From NCBI GenBank assembly GCA_030653505.1, contig JAURZK010000001.1:1-54204 (forward strand): a stretch of 54,204 nt of DNA, read 5' to 3'. Source of the stretch: Rubrivivax sp. Lineage in GTDB: Bacteria; Pseudomonadota; Gammaproteobacteria; Burkholderiales; Burkholderiaceae_C. Below are positions 26,268 through 35,965 of the stretch, piece by piece; the first letter of the stretch is position 1; the number at the start of each line of letters is the position of its first letter. The translations under genes and the position numbers were made by a program. The notes beneath the pieces are model-generated. The model was not told the DNA's origin, made no database searches, and saw only the letters and a list, made by a program, of their open reading frames with translations.

Positions 26268-27083
26268 TCAGAGCGTGCGCACCTTGTGCCGCCGCTTGCG
26301 GCGCTGGCCCGGGTTGAAGTCGCCGTGGCCGCGCTGCTGGCGCTGGTGACGGCGCAGCCACAGGTCCAGGATCATCGCCACCAGTACCAGCGGCACCACG
26401 ACGCCTCCGACCAGGCTCATCACCGTGCCCGGGAACTCGCCGCTGAAGCTGGAGGCACCCTGGGTCTGCAGTTCGGCGGCCAGGGCCATCAGCCACTGGC
26501 CGGCCATGAGCGTGACCGCCGCGACTGCCGCGGCAGCCACGCGCCACAGGGTGCGCCGCCGACTGGCCTGGAAGGCCGGCGAGTGCCCCATCCACTGCGC
26601 CAGCGCCAGCCCGACGGCCCACAGCACAGCCGTTGCAGCCACGAGCTCCACGCGCCACAGCACACCCGGCCTGAAACCGGCCGCCCACACCCAGCCGGCC
26701 TGCAGCGCCACCGCGGCCGCGGCGAGCAGCGCGCCGCTGCTGAAGAGCACGACGTTGGCCCACGCGCCCTGACCGCCCAGCACCACGGCCACCACGGCCG
26801 GCGCGCACGCCAGCACCGCGGCCGGCACCAGCAGCGCCACGGCCAGCCAGCGGTAACCCACGGGAAAGGCCAGCGGCTGCGCCTGCACACCCAGTTCCAG
26901 CGCCGCGCCCAGGCCGATGCCCAGCACCGCGGCCGCCAGCAGCAGCGCGCGCCATTCCTGGCGCAGCGTGGAGCCGCGCTGTGCCATGCGCACCCAACCC
27001 TGGCCCAGGTGCACGGCCAGCCCCGCGACCAGCCCGCCCAGGGCCCACAAGACAACGGAGATCTCGGTTTCGACAGCGTTCAT
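26268..27083 (-). CDS. seven-helix membrane protein, degenerate MHYT-like
   Basis: The product is 271 residues with about seven hydrophobic helices and a basic tail ([28 protein letters not shown]). Helix spacing and segments such as [19 protein letters not shown] resemble MHYT sensor domains, but the metal-binding M-H-Y-T motifs are absent ([13 protein letters not shown] where one would be expected). The gene lies 72 bases downstream of a GGDEF-EAL gene on the same strand; MHYT domains are usually fused to such proteins. The start at 27083 (MNAVETEIS) begins directly before the first helix. A sensory role is inferred from context. Confidence 0.5.
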   Translation of the reverse strand: MNAVETEISVVLWALGGLVAGLAVHLGQGWVRMAQRGSTLRQEWRALLLAAAVLGIGLGAALELGVQAQPLAFPVGYRWLAVALLVPAAVLACAPAVVAVVLGGQGAWANVVLFSSGALLAAAAVALQAGWVWAAGFRPGVLWRVELVAATAVLWAVGLALAQWMGHSPAFQASRRRTLWRVAAAAVAAVTLMAGQWLMALAAELQTQGASSFSGEFPGTVMSLVGGVVVPLVLVAMILDLWLRRHQRQQRGHGDFNPGQRRKRRHKVRTL

Positions 27084-27155
27084 GGAGGCACGGGGCGGGC
27101 AAAGGTGTGTCGCACTGCGACGGGCGGGGCGCATCATCGCGCCCGGCCACCGCGT

Positions 27156-28673
27156 TCAGTCCAGCGGCATCGTCGCCGTGGGGTCGAAAAGAGACGCCCG
27201 GAAGTCGGAAGGCGCGCCATCGTGCGGTTCGTCACGCTCGGCCCACAGCGCCAAGGCGGTCGCGGTCATCGGCCGCGCGAAGAGGTAGCCCTGCAGCTCG
27301 TCGCAACCCAGCGCCACGAGCACGTCGCGCTGCTCGGTGGTCTCCACGCCCTCGGCCACCACGCGCAGGTCGAGCGTGCGCGCCACGTCGACGAGGGCCT
27401 TCCCGATCGAACGCGCACGCTCGCTCTGCCCCAGGTCGGTGACGAAGGCGCGGTCGATCTTCAGTTCGGCCGCAGGCAGGCGGCGCAGGCTGGCGAGGCT
27501 GGAATGCCCGGTACCGAAGTCATCGATGGAGACATGCACGCCCAGCTGGCGCAGGCGCTCGAAGGTGGCGCGGGTGTGTGCGGTGTCTTCCATTGCCACC
27601 GACTCGGTGATCTCGCAGGTCAGCCGCCCGGCCGGGATGCCGTGGCGCTGCAGCGCGGCCGCGATGTGCTGGACGAGGTCGTCCTGCCGCATCTGGTGGC
27701 CCGAGATGTTGACGGCCACGCGCATGCGCAGACCCAGGCCGCGCCACTGCGCCGCCTGGCGGCAGGCCTCGTTGATGACCCAGTGGCCGATGGGGCCCAT
27801 CAAGCCGTGGCGTTCGGCCAGCGGCACGAAGACCGCCGGGCCGATGGTGCCGCGCTGCGGGTGTTCCCAGCGCAGCAGCGCCTCGGCGGCCGTGATCTGC
27901 AGGCTCTGCGCGTCGACCTTGGGCTGGTAGACCAGCTGCAGCTGGCCCTGCTCGACGGCGCGACGCAGCGCCTGCAGCAGTTCGGCCTTGTCGCGCTCGT
28001 CCACCGCCAGCGCGGGGTCGTAGAAGGCGTGACCCCCGCCCCCCAGCTGCTTGACCGAGCGCATGGCCACCGCGGCGCAGCCCAGCAGCCGCGGCCGCGC
28101 GCCGTGGTCGGGGTAGATCGCGATGCCCACCGACGCACCCAGCCGCAGGCTCAGCGCATCGACCCCATAGGGGCGATGCAGCTCACGAAGCAACTGCTCG
28201 GCGGCGTCGGCGGCTTCGTCGTCGGTGGCCGCCAGCAGCAGCACGTATTCGTCTCCGCCCAGGCGGGCCAGCGCCAGCTGCACACCCAGCGCGGTGCGCA
28301 GCCTGTCGGCGGCCTGCGCCAGCACGGCGTCGCCCACCGTGTGGCCGTAAGCCTCGTTGAGCGAGCGGAAGTTGTCCAGGCCGACGTACAGCACCGCCAG
28401 CGACGCGCCGTCGCGGTTGCAGGCCAGCACGGCTTCGTCCAGCGATCGCTCGAAGTCGGCACGCGTCATCAGCCCGGTCAGCACGTCGCGGCCGCGCAGG
28501 TCCTCGAGCTGCGAGTTGGCCGCCTGCAGGCGCTTCGCGAGATGCTGCCGGCTGCGCACCACGCGCCAGTGCTCCAGCGCCAGCAGCACCAGCAGCCCCA
28601 CGCACGCGCCGAGCGACCAAGCCAGCAGGTCGGCCCGGACAAGGCTCGAGACATCGGCAGCAAGGGAGCCCAT
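27156..28673 (-). CDS. membrane-anchored GGDEF-EAL protein
   Basis: The product is about 505 residues. One N-terminal membrane helix (LLAWSLGACVGLLVLLALE) precedes a short coiled coil, a GGDEF domain and an EAL domain. The GGDEF active site reads GGDEY, a conservative change. The EAL domain keeps AEALLRWEHP, NISGHQM, EITES, IDDFGTGHSSL and EGVET, so c-di-GMP hydrolysis looks possible. The GGDEF half may be a weak cyclase or a GTP-sensing regulator. The start at 28673 (MGSLAADVSS) is preferred; the frame is open to 28745. It probably forms an operon with the MHYT-like gene downstream. Confidence 0.88.
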   Translation of the reverse strand: MGSLAADVSSLVRADLLAWSLGACVGLLVLLALEHWRVVRSRQHLAKRLQAANSQLEDLRGRDVLTGLMTRADFERSLDEAVLACNRDGASLAVLYVGLDNFRSLNEAYGHTVGDAVLAQAADRLRTALGVQLALARLGGDEYVLLLAATDDEAADAAEQLLRELHRPYGVDALSLRLGASVGIAIYPDHGARPRLLGCAAVAMRSVKQLGGGGHAFYDPALAVDERDKAELLQALRRAVEQGQLQLVYQPKVDAQSLQITAAEALLRWEHPQRGTIGPAVFVPLAERHGLMGPIGHWVINEACRQAAQWRGLGLRMRVAVNISGHQMRQDDLVQHIAAALQRHGIPAGRLTCEITESVAMEDTAHTRATFERLRQLGVHVSIDDFGTGHSSLASLRRLPAAELKIDRAFVTDLGQSERARSIGKALVDVARTLDLRVVAEGVETTEQRDVLVALGCDELQGYLFARPMTATALALWAERDEPHDGAPSDFRASLFDPTATMPLD

Positions 28674-28860
28674 CGAAGGTGTATCGGCCCGCCGGCGAAG
28701 TCGTTGAGGCTGCCCAGAGCCCTGGCGCAGAAACGGATGCGACAACCGCGGCAGGCTTCACGCCGGTGGACTGCACGTCGCGGGTTCGGTCCTCCCGGTG
28801 CGCCCCGCGCTCGGGCGCGCGGGCTGCGTGCAAGACCTTGCGACCTCGCACGGTCCGCCT

Positions 28861-29934
28861 TCAGGGCAGGCTGAAACCCGAGAGCAGGAAGTCGGTGCCG
28901 CCGCCGTCGCCGCGGTGGTCCAGCCGCACACGCACCGGCAGGTGGTGGCGCGACGGGTCGAGCCAGACGTCGACGCGCGTGTCGTACGGGCGCTGCGGCT
29001 CGCGCCGAAGGTGCACGGCGTCGGCGACGGTGCCGGCGGGCAGATCGGCCGGCCCGCGGTCGACCACCGTGAAGGTCCACCAGCCGGCGTCGCCGCGCAC
29101 GCCGGCCACGAAGAGGCGCACTTCGCTGCCGTGCTGGCCCAGCGTGGGGTCGGCCTCGAGCACGGCCGGCAATTGCAGCATCCAGCTCAGTCGGTCCTGG
29201 GCTCCGGGCAGCAGGGCAAACACGGCCGGCGGGCCGCTGAAGGTGATGCGGCCACCGGTGGGCCCGGCCTCGCGGCGGAAGTTCGCCGCGCGCACCTCGC
29301 GTCCGCGGCGGGTCTCGACATGGCGCTCGGGCGCGACGCCGTCGGCATCCAGCCCACCCACGCTGGCCCAGCCCACGGCGCCGAAGCCCAGCGTCAGCGT
29401 GTACTGTGCATCGGCCGGGCGCCAGCGCATTTCGGCCTGCAGCCCTGCGTGGCCCGCGGCGCCTGGGCCTTCACGCTGCAGGCTGTACTGCAGCGTCGCC
29501 GCAGGCGGCAGGCGCGTGGCGTAGCGTGGCGACGGTGTGCCGCCTGGCATGGCGCCGGCGGACGGCGGCAGTGCCTCGTCCGGGTCGGCGACAACGACGG
29601 GCAGGCCGGGTGCAGACAGCGGCGCGGGCCCAGCGGACGCGGCACCGGACGCTGCGGTCGGCGCGGGCGCACGGCGCACCTGCGCCACCGGCGCGGCGGC
29701 AGCCACCGCGTCGGGCGTCAGACCGCCATCTGGCGGCGCCGGCGCCGCCAGATGCAGTTGCCGCACCTGGAGCGCCGGCGCGGCGTCCAGGCGATCACCC
29801 GCCCCGGCTCCGTAGGGCAGCCGGCCCAGCAGCAGCACGTGCAGCAGCAGCACGGCTGCGGCCACGCCCACTCCGGCCAGCAGGCGTTGCGGGCGCCGCG
29901 GCGGCCGGGGGCGCAGAGGGGGCAGGCGCGTCAC
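28861..29934 (-). CDS. DUF3108-domain periplasmic protein
   Basis: The product is about 357 residues from a GTG start at 29934 (VTRLPPLRPRPPRR..). A basic N-terminus and single membrane helix (LLAGVGVAAAVLLLHVLLL) are followed by an Ala/Pro-rich linker (about 50-140) and a C-terminal beta-rich DUF3108 domain (about 145-357; ..LQYSLQRE.., ..DVWLDPSRHHLPVRVRLDHRGDGG..). DUF3108 proteins are usually periplasmic and of unknown function. A 28-bp perfect palindrome lies within the linker-coding part. It is divergent from the FAH gene 57 bases away. Confidence 0.75.
   Translation of the reverse strand: MTRLPPLRPRPPRRPQRLLAGVGVAAAVLLLHVLLLGRLPYGAGAGDRLDAAPALQVRQLHLAAPAPPDGGLTPDAVAAAAPVAQVRRAPAPTAASGAASAGPAPLSAPGLPVVVADPDEALPPSAGAMPGGTPSPRYATRLPPAATLQYSLQREGPGAAGHAGLQAEMRWRPADAQYTLTLGFGAVGWASVGGLDADGVAPERHVETRRGREVRAANFRREAGPTGGRITFSGPPAVFALLPGAQDRLSWMLQLPAVLEADPTLGQHGSEVRLFVAGVRGDAGWWTFTVVDRGPADLPAGTVADAVHLRREPQRPYDTRVDVWLDPSRHHLPVRVRLDHRGDGGGTDFLLSGFSLP
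29727..29754. repeat. 28-bp perfect palindrome inside the DUF3108 gene
   Basis: The half-site CATCTGGCGGCGCC at 29727-29740 is followed directly, with no spacer, by its exact reverse complement. It falls in the Ala/Pro-rich linker-coding part of the DUF3108 gene, about 180-210 bases inside the coding start. Confidence 0.85.
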
Positions 29935-29991
29935 CCCACAATACTGCCACCCCGTTCCCCGGCCGCTGCACCGCAGGGCCAAGCACCCCCG

Positions 29992-30978
29992 ATGAAACTC
30001 GCCACCTTCAAGGACGGTTCACGCGACGGCGTGCTCGCCGTCGTCTCGCGCGACATGACGGTGGCGCACTACGCCACCGGCATCGCCACCACGCTGCAGC
30101 AGGTGCTGGACGACTGGAACTTCCGCAGCCCGCCGCTGGAGGACCTCTACGCCACGCTGAACGGCGGCAAGGCACGCCACGCCTTCCCCTTCGATCCCCA
30201 GCTGTGCATGGCGCCGCTGCCACGTGCCTTCCAGTGGCTGGACGGCTCGGCCTACCTGAACCACGTCGAGCTGGTGCGCAAGGCGCGCGGCGCCGAGGTG
30301 CCGTCCAGCTTCTACGAAGACCCGCTGATCTACCAGGGCGGCAGCGACGACTTCCTGGGCGCCACCGACGACGCGTGTTTCGCGAGCGAGGACTGGGGCA
30401 TCGACTTCGAGGCCGAAGTCGCCGTGATCACCGGCGACGTCGACATCGGCGCCGACGCCGATGCCGCGCTGGACAGCGTGCGCCTGCTGATGCTGGCCAA
30501 CGACTGGAGCCTGCGCAACCTCATCCCGGCCGAACTCGCCAAGGGGTTCGGCTTCGTGCAGAGCAAACCTGCCACCGCCTTCAGCCCGGTGGCCGTGACG
30601 CCCGATGAGGTGGGCCAGGCCTGGACCGGCGGCCGCCTGCAATTGAGCCTGGAAAGCCGCTGGAACGGCCACCGCGTCGGCCTGTGCGAGGCCGGGCTGG
30701 AGATGACTTTCCACTTCGGCCAGCTCATCGCCCACGTGGCGAAGACGCGGCGGTTGCGCGCCGGCAGCATCGTCGGCAGCGGCACCGTCAGCAACAAGGA
30801 CTGGAGCCACGGCTATGCGTGCGTGGCCGAGCAGCGCGCCATCGAGACCATCGAGACCGGTGCGCCGGTGACCGCGTTCATGCGCTACGGCGACAGCATC
30901 CGCATCGAGATGCTGGGCCGCGACGGCCACAGCGTGTTCGGCGCGATAGAACAACGTGTCGCGCCGCTGGTGCCCTGA
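29992..30978 (+). CDS. fumarylacetoacetate-hydrolase-family protein
   Basis: The 328-residue protein has the FAH fold. The N-terminal domain is MKLATFKDGSRDGVLAVVS... The catalytic domain has the metal-binding acidic set in DWGIDFEAEVAVITGDV and later ..KPATAFSPVAVTPDEVG.. and GSIVGSGTVSNKDWSHG. Such enzymes hydrolyse or decarboxylate beta-diketo acids, often in aromatic degradation. No other aromatic pathway gene is adjacent, so the substrate is unknown. It is followed 23 bases later by an aspartic protease gene. A second, shorter FAH-family gene lies at 47413. Confidence 0.88.
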   Translation: MKLATFKDGSRDGVLAVVSRDMTVAHYATGIATTLQQVLDDWNFRSPPLEDLYATLNGGKARHAFPFDPQLCMAPLPRAFQWLDGSAYLNHVELVRKARGAEVPSSFYEDPLIYQGGSDDFLGATDDACFASEDWGIDFEAEVAVITGDVDIGADADAALDSVRLLMLANDWSLRNLIPAELAKGFGFVQSKPATAFSPVAVTPDEVGQAWTGGRLQLSLESRWNGHRVGLCEAGLEMTFHFGQLIAHVAKTRRLRAGSIVGSGTVSNKDWSHGYACVAEQRAIETIETGAPVTAFMRYGDSIRIEMLGRDGHSVFGAIEQRVAPLVP

Positions 30979-31001
30979 CGTCCCGACGTCCTGACATCGG
31001 C

Positions 31002-31490
31002 ATGCACGAACTGCCCGGCTGGCTGAAACACGCCACCGTCTGGCTGCTGCTGGCCCTGGGCCTGTTCCTGGGCGTGCAGGCCTGGCAGCGCCAGGCGACG
31101 CAGGCGCGCATCGAGATCACGGGCGGCGTGGTCGAGATCCGCCGCAGCGCCGACGGCCACTACCACTGGCCCGGCAGCGTGAGCGGGCAGCCGGTGGACT
31201 TCCTCGTCGACACCGGCGCCACCGGCACCGCGATCCCGGCCGCGCTGGCGCGCCAGCTGGGCCTGCCGGTGGTGGGGCGGGTGCGCTCGAACACCGCCGG
31301 TGGCGTGGTCGACGCCGATGTCGTGCAAGGCGACCTGCTGCTGCAGGGCGGCCTGCGCGCCGAACGCCTGCGCATGGCCGCGCTGCCCGACCTGCATGCG
31401 CCGCTGCTGGGCATGGACGTGCTGGGCAAGCTGCGCTGGCAGCAGCAGCAGGGGGTGCTGCGCTTCGAGATGCAGGGCGCGGCGCGCTGA
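31002..31490 (+). CDS. retropepsin-like aspartic protease (clan AA), membrane-anchored
   Basis: The product is 162 residues. An N-terminal membrane helix (TVWLLLALGLFLGVQAW, about 12-28) is followed by a single-lobed aspartic protease domain. The catalytic motif is FLVDTGATGTAIP, and the matching ALLGMDVLGKL-type block lies near the C-terminus. These bacterial proteins act as homodimers, probably facing the periplasm. Physiological substrate is unknown. It is likely cotranscribed with the FAH gene 23 bases upstream. Confidence 0.88.
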   Translation: MHELPGWLKHATVWLLLALGLFLGVQAWQRQATQARIEITGGVVEIRRSADGHYHWPGSVSGQPVDFLVDTGATGTAIPAALARQLGLPVVGRVRSNTAGGVVDADVVQGDLLLQGGLRAERLRMAALPDLHAPLLGMDVLGKLRWQQQQGVLRFEMQGAAR

Positions 31491-31621
31491 CGCTGCCGCG
31501 CGCCGCTGGCGCTGCCGCAACGCACCCTGTCACCCCGCTTGCACCGTTCGTCGCAGGGGAGTGACCGCGCGCAGCCCGCCCGCTACATTGCCCGCGAACG
31601 CGAAGAAACGAGCCCCACGCC

Positions 31622-33358
31622 ATGGACACCACCCTGCCCGTCAACGCGGCCGCCGAACCCGAGCGCGGCACGCCCGCGGCAGTGATGGCGCCCATCGCGA
31701 CGACGCAGCGCATCGAGTCGCTGGATGTCGTGCGCGGCTTTGCGCTGCTCGGCATCTTCCTGATGAACATCGAGTGGTTCAACCGCCCCTTCACCAGCTT
31801 CGGCGAAGGCATGCCGCGCGACCTGAGTGGCGTCAACTGGCTGGCCAGCTGGTTCGTCGCCTACTTCGTGCAGGGCAAGTTCTGGACCATCTTCTCGCTG
31901 CTCTTCGGCATGGGCTTCGCGGTGATGATGGTGCGCGCCGAACAGGCGGGGCGCGAGTTCAAGCCCGTCTACCTGCGGCGCGTGCTGGCGCTGGCGGTCT
32001 TCGGTGCGCTGCACTTCATCTTCCTGTGGGACGGCGACATCCTGTTCTCGTATGCCGTGGCCGCGCTGATGTTGATGGTCGTGCTCTACGGCCGACCGAA
32101 ACCGCTGCTGCTGACCATCGCGGTGCTCGTCGGCCTGGGCTTCGTCCTCGACATGAAGGGCTTCTTCGGCATCGCCGCCGGCCTGGCCATCGCGGGGCTG
32201 GTCGCGCTCTACCTGCGCAACGAGAAGCGGATCAAGCTGCGCGGCCGCAGCCTGCCGGTGTTCAGCGGCGTGCTGCTGCTGCTGGGCGCGGGGCTGTGCA
32301 TTGCCGCGGCGGTGTTCTGGCTGCTGCCCGACGGCCCTACCGAGCCGCGCCTGCCCTTGTCGGTCTTCGGGCCGCTGGTGCTCGTCGCCGGGTGGCTGTC
32401 GTGGAAGTATTTCGACCCGGCCGAACTGCGCGGCCTGCGCCTGGGCGCCAGCCTCTACCTCTTTGGCGCCGTCGCGATGACGCTGGGCGGCCTGGTGCAG
32501 CACTACGCGCCCGACCCACTGGCCGCCTACGCCCCGGGAGCGCAAGCCGCGGCGCCGGCGGCCGGCCCGGTGGCGGCCGTGGCACCCGCCCCGCCGGCCA
32601 GCAGCACATCGGCCGATGGCGAGAAGCCCAAGAAGACGCCGGCCGAGCGCTACGCCGAACGCGAGGCGGAACGTGCCAAGCGCCTGGCCGAAGGCCGCGC
32701 CGAGAAGGAAACCGAAGTCCGCGTGCTCACCCGCGGCAGTTATGCCGAGGCGGTGCTCTACCGCGCCGGTCGCTTCCCCGAGAAGGTGGCGGGCGACTTC
32801 GGCTTCGCGATGGTGCTCATCGGCATGTTCCTGCTCGGCATCGGCTTCGTGCGTTCGGGCGTGATGGAAAACGCGCGTGAGCACCTGCCCCTCTTCCGCA
32901 AGCTCGCGCTGTGGGGCCTGCCCATCGGCATCGGCCTGGGCCTGGCGGGCAGCCTGATCGCGATGTCGCACGTCCCCGGCGACCGCACCGACGGCTGGGG
33001 CATCGCACGCGGCCTGACGATGCTGGGCAACCTGCCGGCCTGCCTGGGCTACGTCGGCCTGGTGGTACTGATGCTGCACGGCAAGACGCCCTTGGCGCGC
33101 ATCGCCGTGCTGGCGCCGATGGGCCGCATGGCATTGACGAACTACCTCCTGCAGTCGCTCATCTGTGCCGTCTACTTCCACGGTTATGCACTGGGCCACT
33201 GGGGCATGCCGCGTGCCCAGCAGCTGGTCTTCGTCGCGGTCGTCTTTGTGGCACAGCTCGCTTTCAGCCACTGGTGGCTGTCGCGGTTCCGCTACGGGCC
33301 GCTGGAATGGTTCTGGCGCGGCTACACCTACCGTCAAGTGCCGAAGTTCAAATTGTGA
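31622..33358 (+). CDS. DUF418-family multi-helix membrane protein
   Basis: The product is 578 residues. It opens with RIESLDVVRGFALLGIFLMNIEWF, the signature of DUF418/YeiB-type proteins, and has about ten membrane helices. The C-terminal DUF418 region contains APMGRMALTNYLLQS and YGPLEWFWRGYTY. An unusual soluble insert at residues about 305-380 is Ala/Pro-rich, then highly charged (KPKKTPAERYAEREAERAKR..), and splits the membrane part. Members are suspected acyl or other small-molecule transferases or transporters, without firm evidence. It is convergent with the acylase gene 3 bases away. Confidence 0.85.
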   Translation: MDTTLPVNAAAEPERGTPAAVMAPIATTQRIESLDVVRGFALLGIFLMNIEWFNRPFTSFGEGMPRDLSGVNWLASWFVAYFVQGKFWTIFSLLFGMGFAVMMVRAEQAGREFKPVYLRRVLALAVFGALHFIFLWDGDILFSYAVAALMLMVVLYGRPKPLLLTIAVLVGLGFVLDMKGFFGIAAGLAIAGLVALYLRNEKRIKLRGRSLPVFSGVLLLLGAGLCIAAAVFWLLPDGPTEPRLPLSVFGPLVLVAGWLSWKYFDPAELRGLRLGASLYLFGAVAMTLGGLVQHYAPDPLAAYAPGAQAAAPAAGPVAAVAPAPPASSTSADGEKPKKTPAERYAEREAERAKRLAEGRAEKETEVRVLTRGSYAEAVLYRAGRFPEKVAGDFGFAMVLIGMFLLGIGFVRSGVMENAREHLPLFRKLALWGLPIGIGLGLAGSLIAMSHVPGDRTDGWGIARGLTMLGNLPACLGYVGLVVLMLHGKTPLARIAVLAPMGRMALTNYLLQSLICAVYFHGYALGHWGMPRAQQLVFVAVVFVAQLAFSHWWLSRFRYGPLEWFWRGYTYRQVPKFKL

Positions 33359-33361
33359 GCT

Positions 33362-35800
33362 TCAAGGCGCCGGCAGCAGCTCAAAACGCTGCACCGTCGC
33401 CGCCTCGATGCGGCCGCGCGAATACAGCAGCGGGAAGTACTCGCCCTTCAGCCACAGCGGCGCCAGATCACGGTAATGCGGGCTGGCCGGGTCACCCGAC
33501 TGGCCCGGCGCGTTGACGGCGCGCGAGTTGTCCCAGGCGCCCACGTCGAGCACCATGCGGAAGGACGGGCCGCCGATCTGGCGGAAGTTCGCCGGGTCGT
33601 AGCTCGACAGGTTCACGGTGTCGCTGCCGCCCTGCTTGGGCAGCGGGCCGACGTTCAGGCGCAACCGCGTGGCAGCGTCGGCGGCGTTGGCCAGCGGGTG
33701 GGTGAAAACCGCTTGGTGCAGCGCGTCCCAACGCCAGCGCGCGGGGTCGGCGCCGGCCAGCCGGCGCATGTCGGCCCAGGCCGCCGCCAGGCTGCGCGCC
33801 AGCAGCGCGTCGCGCCTGCGCACGGCGTCGGGGCCGAATCGCAGCTGCGGGCTCTCGAGCGCGGCCAGCATCGGTTCGGTGTCGGTTGTACGCAGCAGCG
33901 CCGCGGCGGCGCCGTCGAGCACGGCCTCGCGAAATGCGGCGCCCAGGTGGCGCGACCACCAGACCTCGAAGAGCGCGGCGGCCGCCGAATGGGCGCTGGC
34001 CTGCAGATTCCAGCCGGTCAGCAGCTTCACGGCCGCCTGCACGTCCATGTCGGCAGACCGCAGGCCGCGCAACAGGGCCTGCAGGCGGCGCGCCGGCACA
34101 GACAGCACGTCGTTCTGCAGGCGCATCGAGTCGCCGATGTTCGCCTTGCGCAGGCCGGCAAGCACCTCGGCAATGCGCTGGTGGCGTGCGTTCGACGGCC
34201 ACTCGAACCCCAGCTTGCGCTCGCGCCAGGGGTAGTCCGCTGGCAGGTTCATCTCGTTGGCACTGGCGAACCAACCGGCCGCCGGGTTCAGCAGCCAGGG
34301 CAGCTCTTCGCCCGGCCAGAAGCCCGCCCACTCGTAGCGGCCGTCGCCCGGCACGGGCAGCAGGCCGTCCCAGTTCGGGCGCTTGGGCGCCAGCCCGCCG
34401 GTGACCCAGCCGATGTTCCCGGCGACATCGGCGTAGACCTGGTTCACGGCCGGCGCGCCCCAGTTCGACAGCGCGCGGCGGAAGTCGGCGAAGTTCTTCG
34501 CGCGCATGTAGCCGATGCTGCCGAGATAGGGTGCCATGCCGGGCTCGAACCAGCCCGAGCGCACGGCGTAGGCGCGCCGCTTCGCGACGTCGACATGGGT
34601 CACCGGCCCGTGGCGGGTGTAGGCCAGCGTCACGGTCTGCGCCGCCTGGCCGCGCACGGCGATGGCCTCGGTCAGCACACGCAGCTTCTCCCACCGGCCC
34701 TGGTAGCGGTAGGCGGCGGCGTCGGCGCCGTCGGTCTCGTAGACGACGAGGTCTTCCTGGTCGATGGCGAAGATGGTCAGTCCGAAGGCAACGCTGCCGT
34801 TGTGGCCGATCGAGACACCGGGTAGCGCCGGCTCGCCGCCGCCGATGACGTTTAGCCCCGGCGCGTTCAGGTGCACGATGTAGCGCAGCGAAGGCGCACC
34901 GTGCAGACGGTGCGGGTCGCTGGCCAGGATGGGCCGGCCAGTGGCCGAACGTGCGGGTGCCACCACCCAGGCGTTGCTGCCTTCGGGCGGCGCGTCGGCT
35001 GCGGCCGCGGCCACCGTTGGCGACACCTCCAGCGCCGCGCGCCTGCCGTCGCGGCCGCTCACCAGCACACCCTGGGTGGCCAGGCCGAAGACACGCAGCA
35101 CCTCGGGCGGGATGCAGGGGTCCAGGCCGTCGGGTACCTTCACTGCCCAAGGCGGCGACATCGCCACGCGCACTTCGTCGGCCTTCAGCTGGCCGCGGCA
35201 GGCCAGCAGCGACCGCCAGGCTTCCGACGCGAGGTTGCGCGTCAGGCCGTGGCTGCGGATGCGCACCACGTCCTCGGGCTGCCACTTCTCGGGCGCGTAG
35301 CCGAAGTGACCGAACTCGAAGGGCAGCCGTGCCGGTTCACGGCCGACGAGGTCGATGTAGGCGTTGATGCCGGCGACAAACCGCGTGGCGATGCGCTGCG
35401 CATCGGGGCCGTAGGCCTGCCACTCGGGCGCCATGTCGCCGCGGTAGAGGAACAGGCGCGCGGCGCGGTCCTGCTCGACGAAGTTGGCACCGAAGACCGA
35501 CGCCAGCCGACCCAGGCCGCGGCGGCGCCAGAGGTCGATCTGGAACAGGCGGTCACGGGCGGCGTTGAAACCCTGCGCGAAGAACACGTCGTCTTCGCTG
35601 CCGGCGTAGATGTGCGGCACGCCCCAGCGGTCGACGAGGATCTGCGCCGGCGCGGCAAGGCCGGGGATGCGCAGCGTCTGCTTCGGCGCCCGGTCCGGCG
35701 CCTCCGCCGGGGCGGCCGGCGCGGATTGCGCCTGCCTCGGGGCAGCACACAGCAGGGCCAGCGCCACCGTACTGCAGGTCAGGACACTAGCGAAGTGCAT
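33362..35800 (-). CDS. penicillin acylase family (Ntn) hydrolase
   Basis: The 812-residue precursor has a signal peptide (about 1-26). The N-terminal (alpha) part is VDRWGVPHIYAGSEDDVFFAQGFNAARDRLFQIDLWRRRGLGRL spread over about 50-95. The autocleavage point is G-S-N-AWVVAP, making Ser about 275 the new N-terminal nucleophile of the beta chain; HNGSVAFGLT follows. It is a periplasmic amidase acting on beta-lactam side chains, acyl-homoserine lactones or other amides; which one cannot be told from the sequence. Length matches the family. Confidence 0.9.
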   Translation of the reverse strand: MHFASVLTCSTVALALLCAAPRQAQSAPAAPAEAPDRAPKQTLRIPGLAAPAQILVDRWGVPHIYAGSEDDVFFAQGFNAARDRLFQIDLWRRRGLGRLASVFGANFVEQDRAARLFLYRGDMAPEWQAYGPDAQRIATRFVAGINAYIDLVGREPARLPFEFGHFGYAPEKWQPEDVVRIRSHGLTRNLASEAWRSLLACRGQLKADEVRVAMSPPWAVKVPDGLDPCIPPEVLRVFGLATQGVLVSGRDGRRAALEVSPTVAAAAADAPPEGSNAWVVAPARSATGRPILASDPHRLHGAPSLRYIVHLNAPGLNVIGGGEPALPGVSIGHNGSVAFGLTIFAIDQEDLVVYETDGADAAAYRYQGRWEKLRVLTEAIAVRGQAAQTVTLAYTRHGPVTHVDVAKRRAYAVRSGWFEPGMAPYLGSIGYMRAKNFADFRRALSNWGAPAVNQVYADVAGNIGWVTGGLAPKRPNWDGLLPVPGDGRYEWAGFWPGEELPWLLNPAAGWFASANEMNLPADYPWRERKLGFEWPSNARHQRIAEVLAGLRKANIGDSMRLQNDVLSVPARRLQALLRGLRSADMDVQAAVKLLTGWNLQASAHSAAAALFEVWWSRHLGAAFREAVLDGAAAALLRTTDTEPMLAALESPQLRFGPDAVRRRDALLARSLAAAWADMRRLAGADPARWRWDALHQAVFTHPLANAADAATRLRLNVGPLPKQGGSDTVNLSSYDPANFRQIGGPSFRMVLDVGAWDNSRAVNAPGQSGDPASPHYRDLAPLWLKGEYFPLLYSRGRIEAATVQRFELLPAP

Positions 35801-35965
35801 CGCCGCTCATCACGCTGAAGGCACCTCGACCGGGAAGTGGCGCGCAGTGTAGGCCGGCGCCGCCTGCCGGGGGGCTGCGCGAGCGCCGGCCGGATTTCCG
35901 CGGACAAGGTCGCATCCCCCGCCGACCGGTGGCCGCCCGCTCGGCTTTCATGGCATCGTGCAGGC

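Noticed and set aside
35837..35965. Upstream extension of the TraB/GumN gene
   Set aside because: The extra residues precede a clear signal peptide, so the start was set at 35966.
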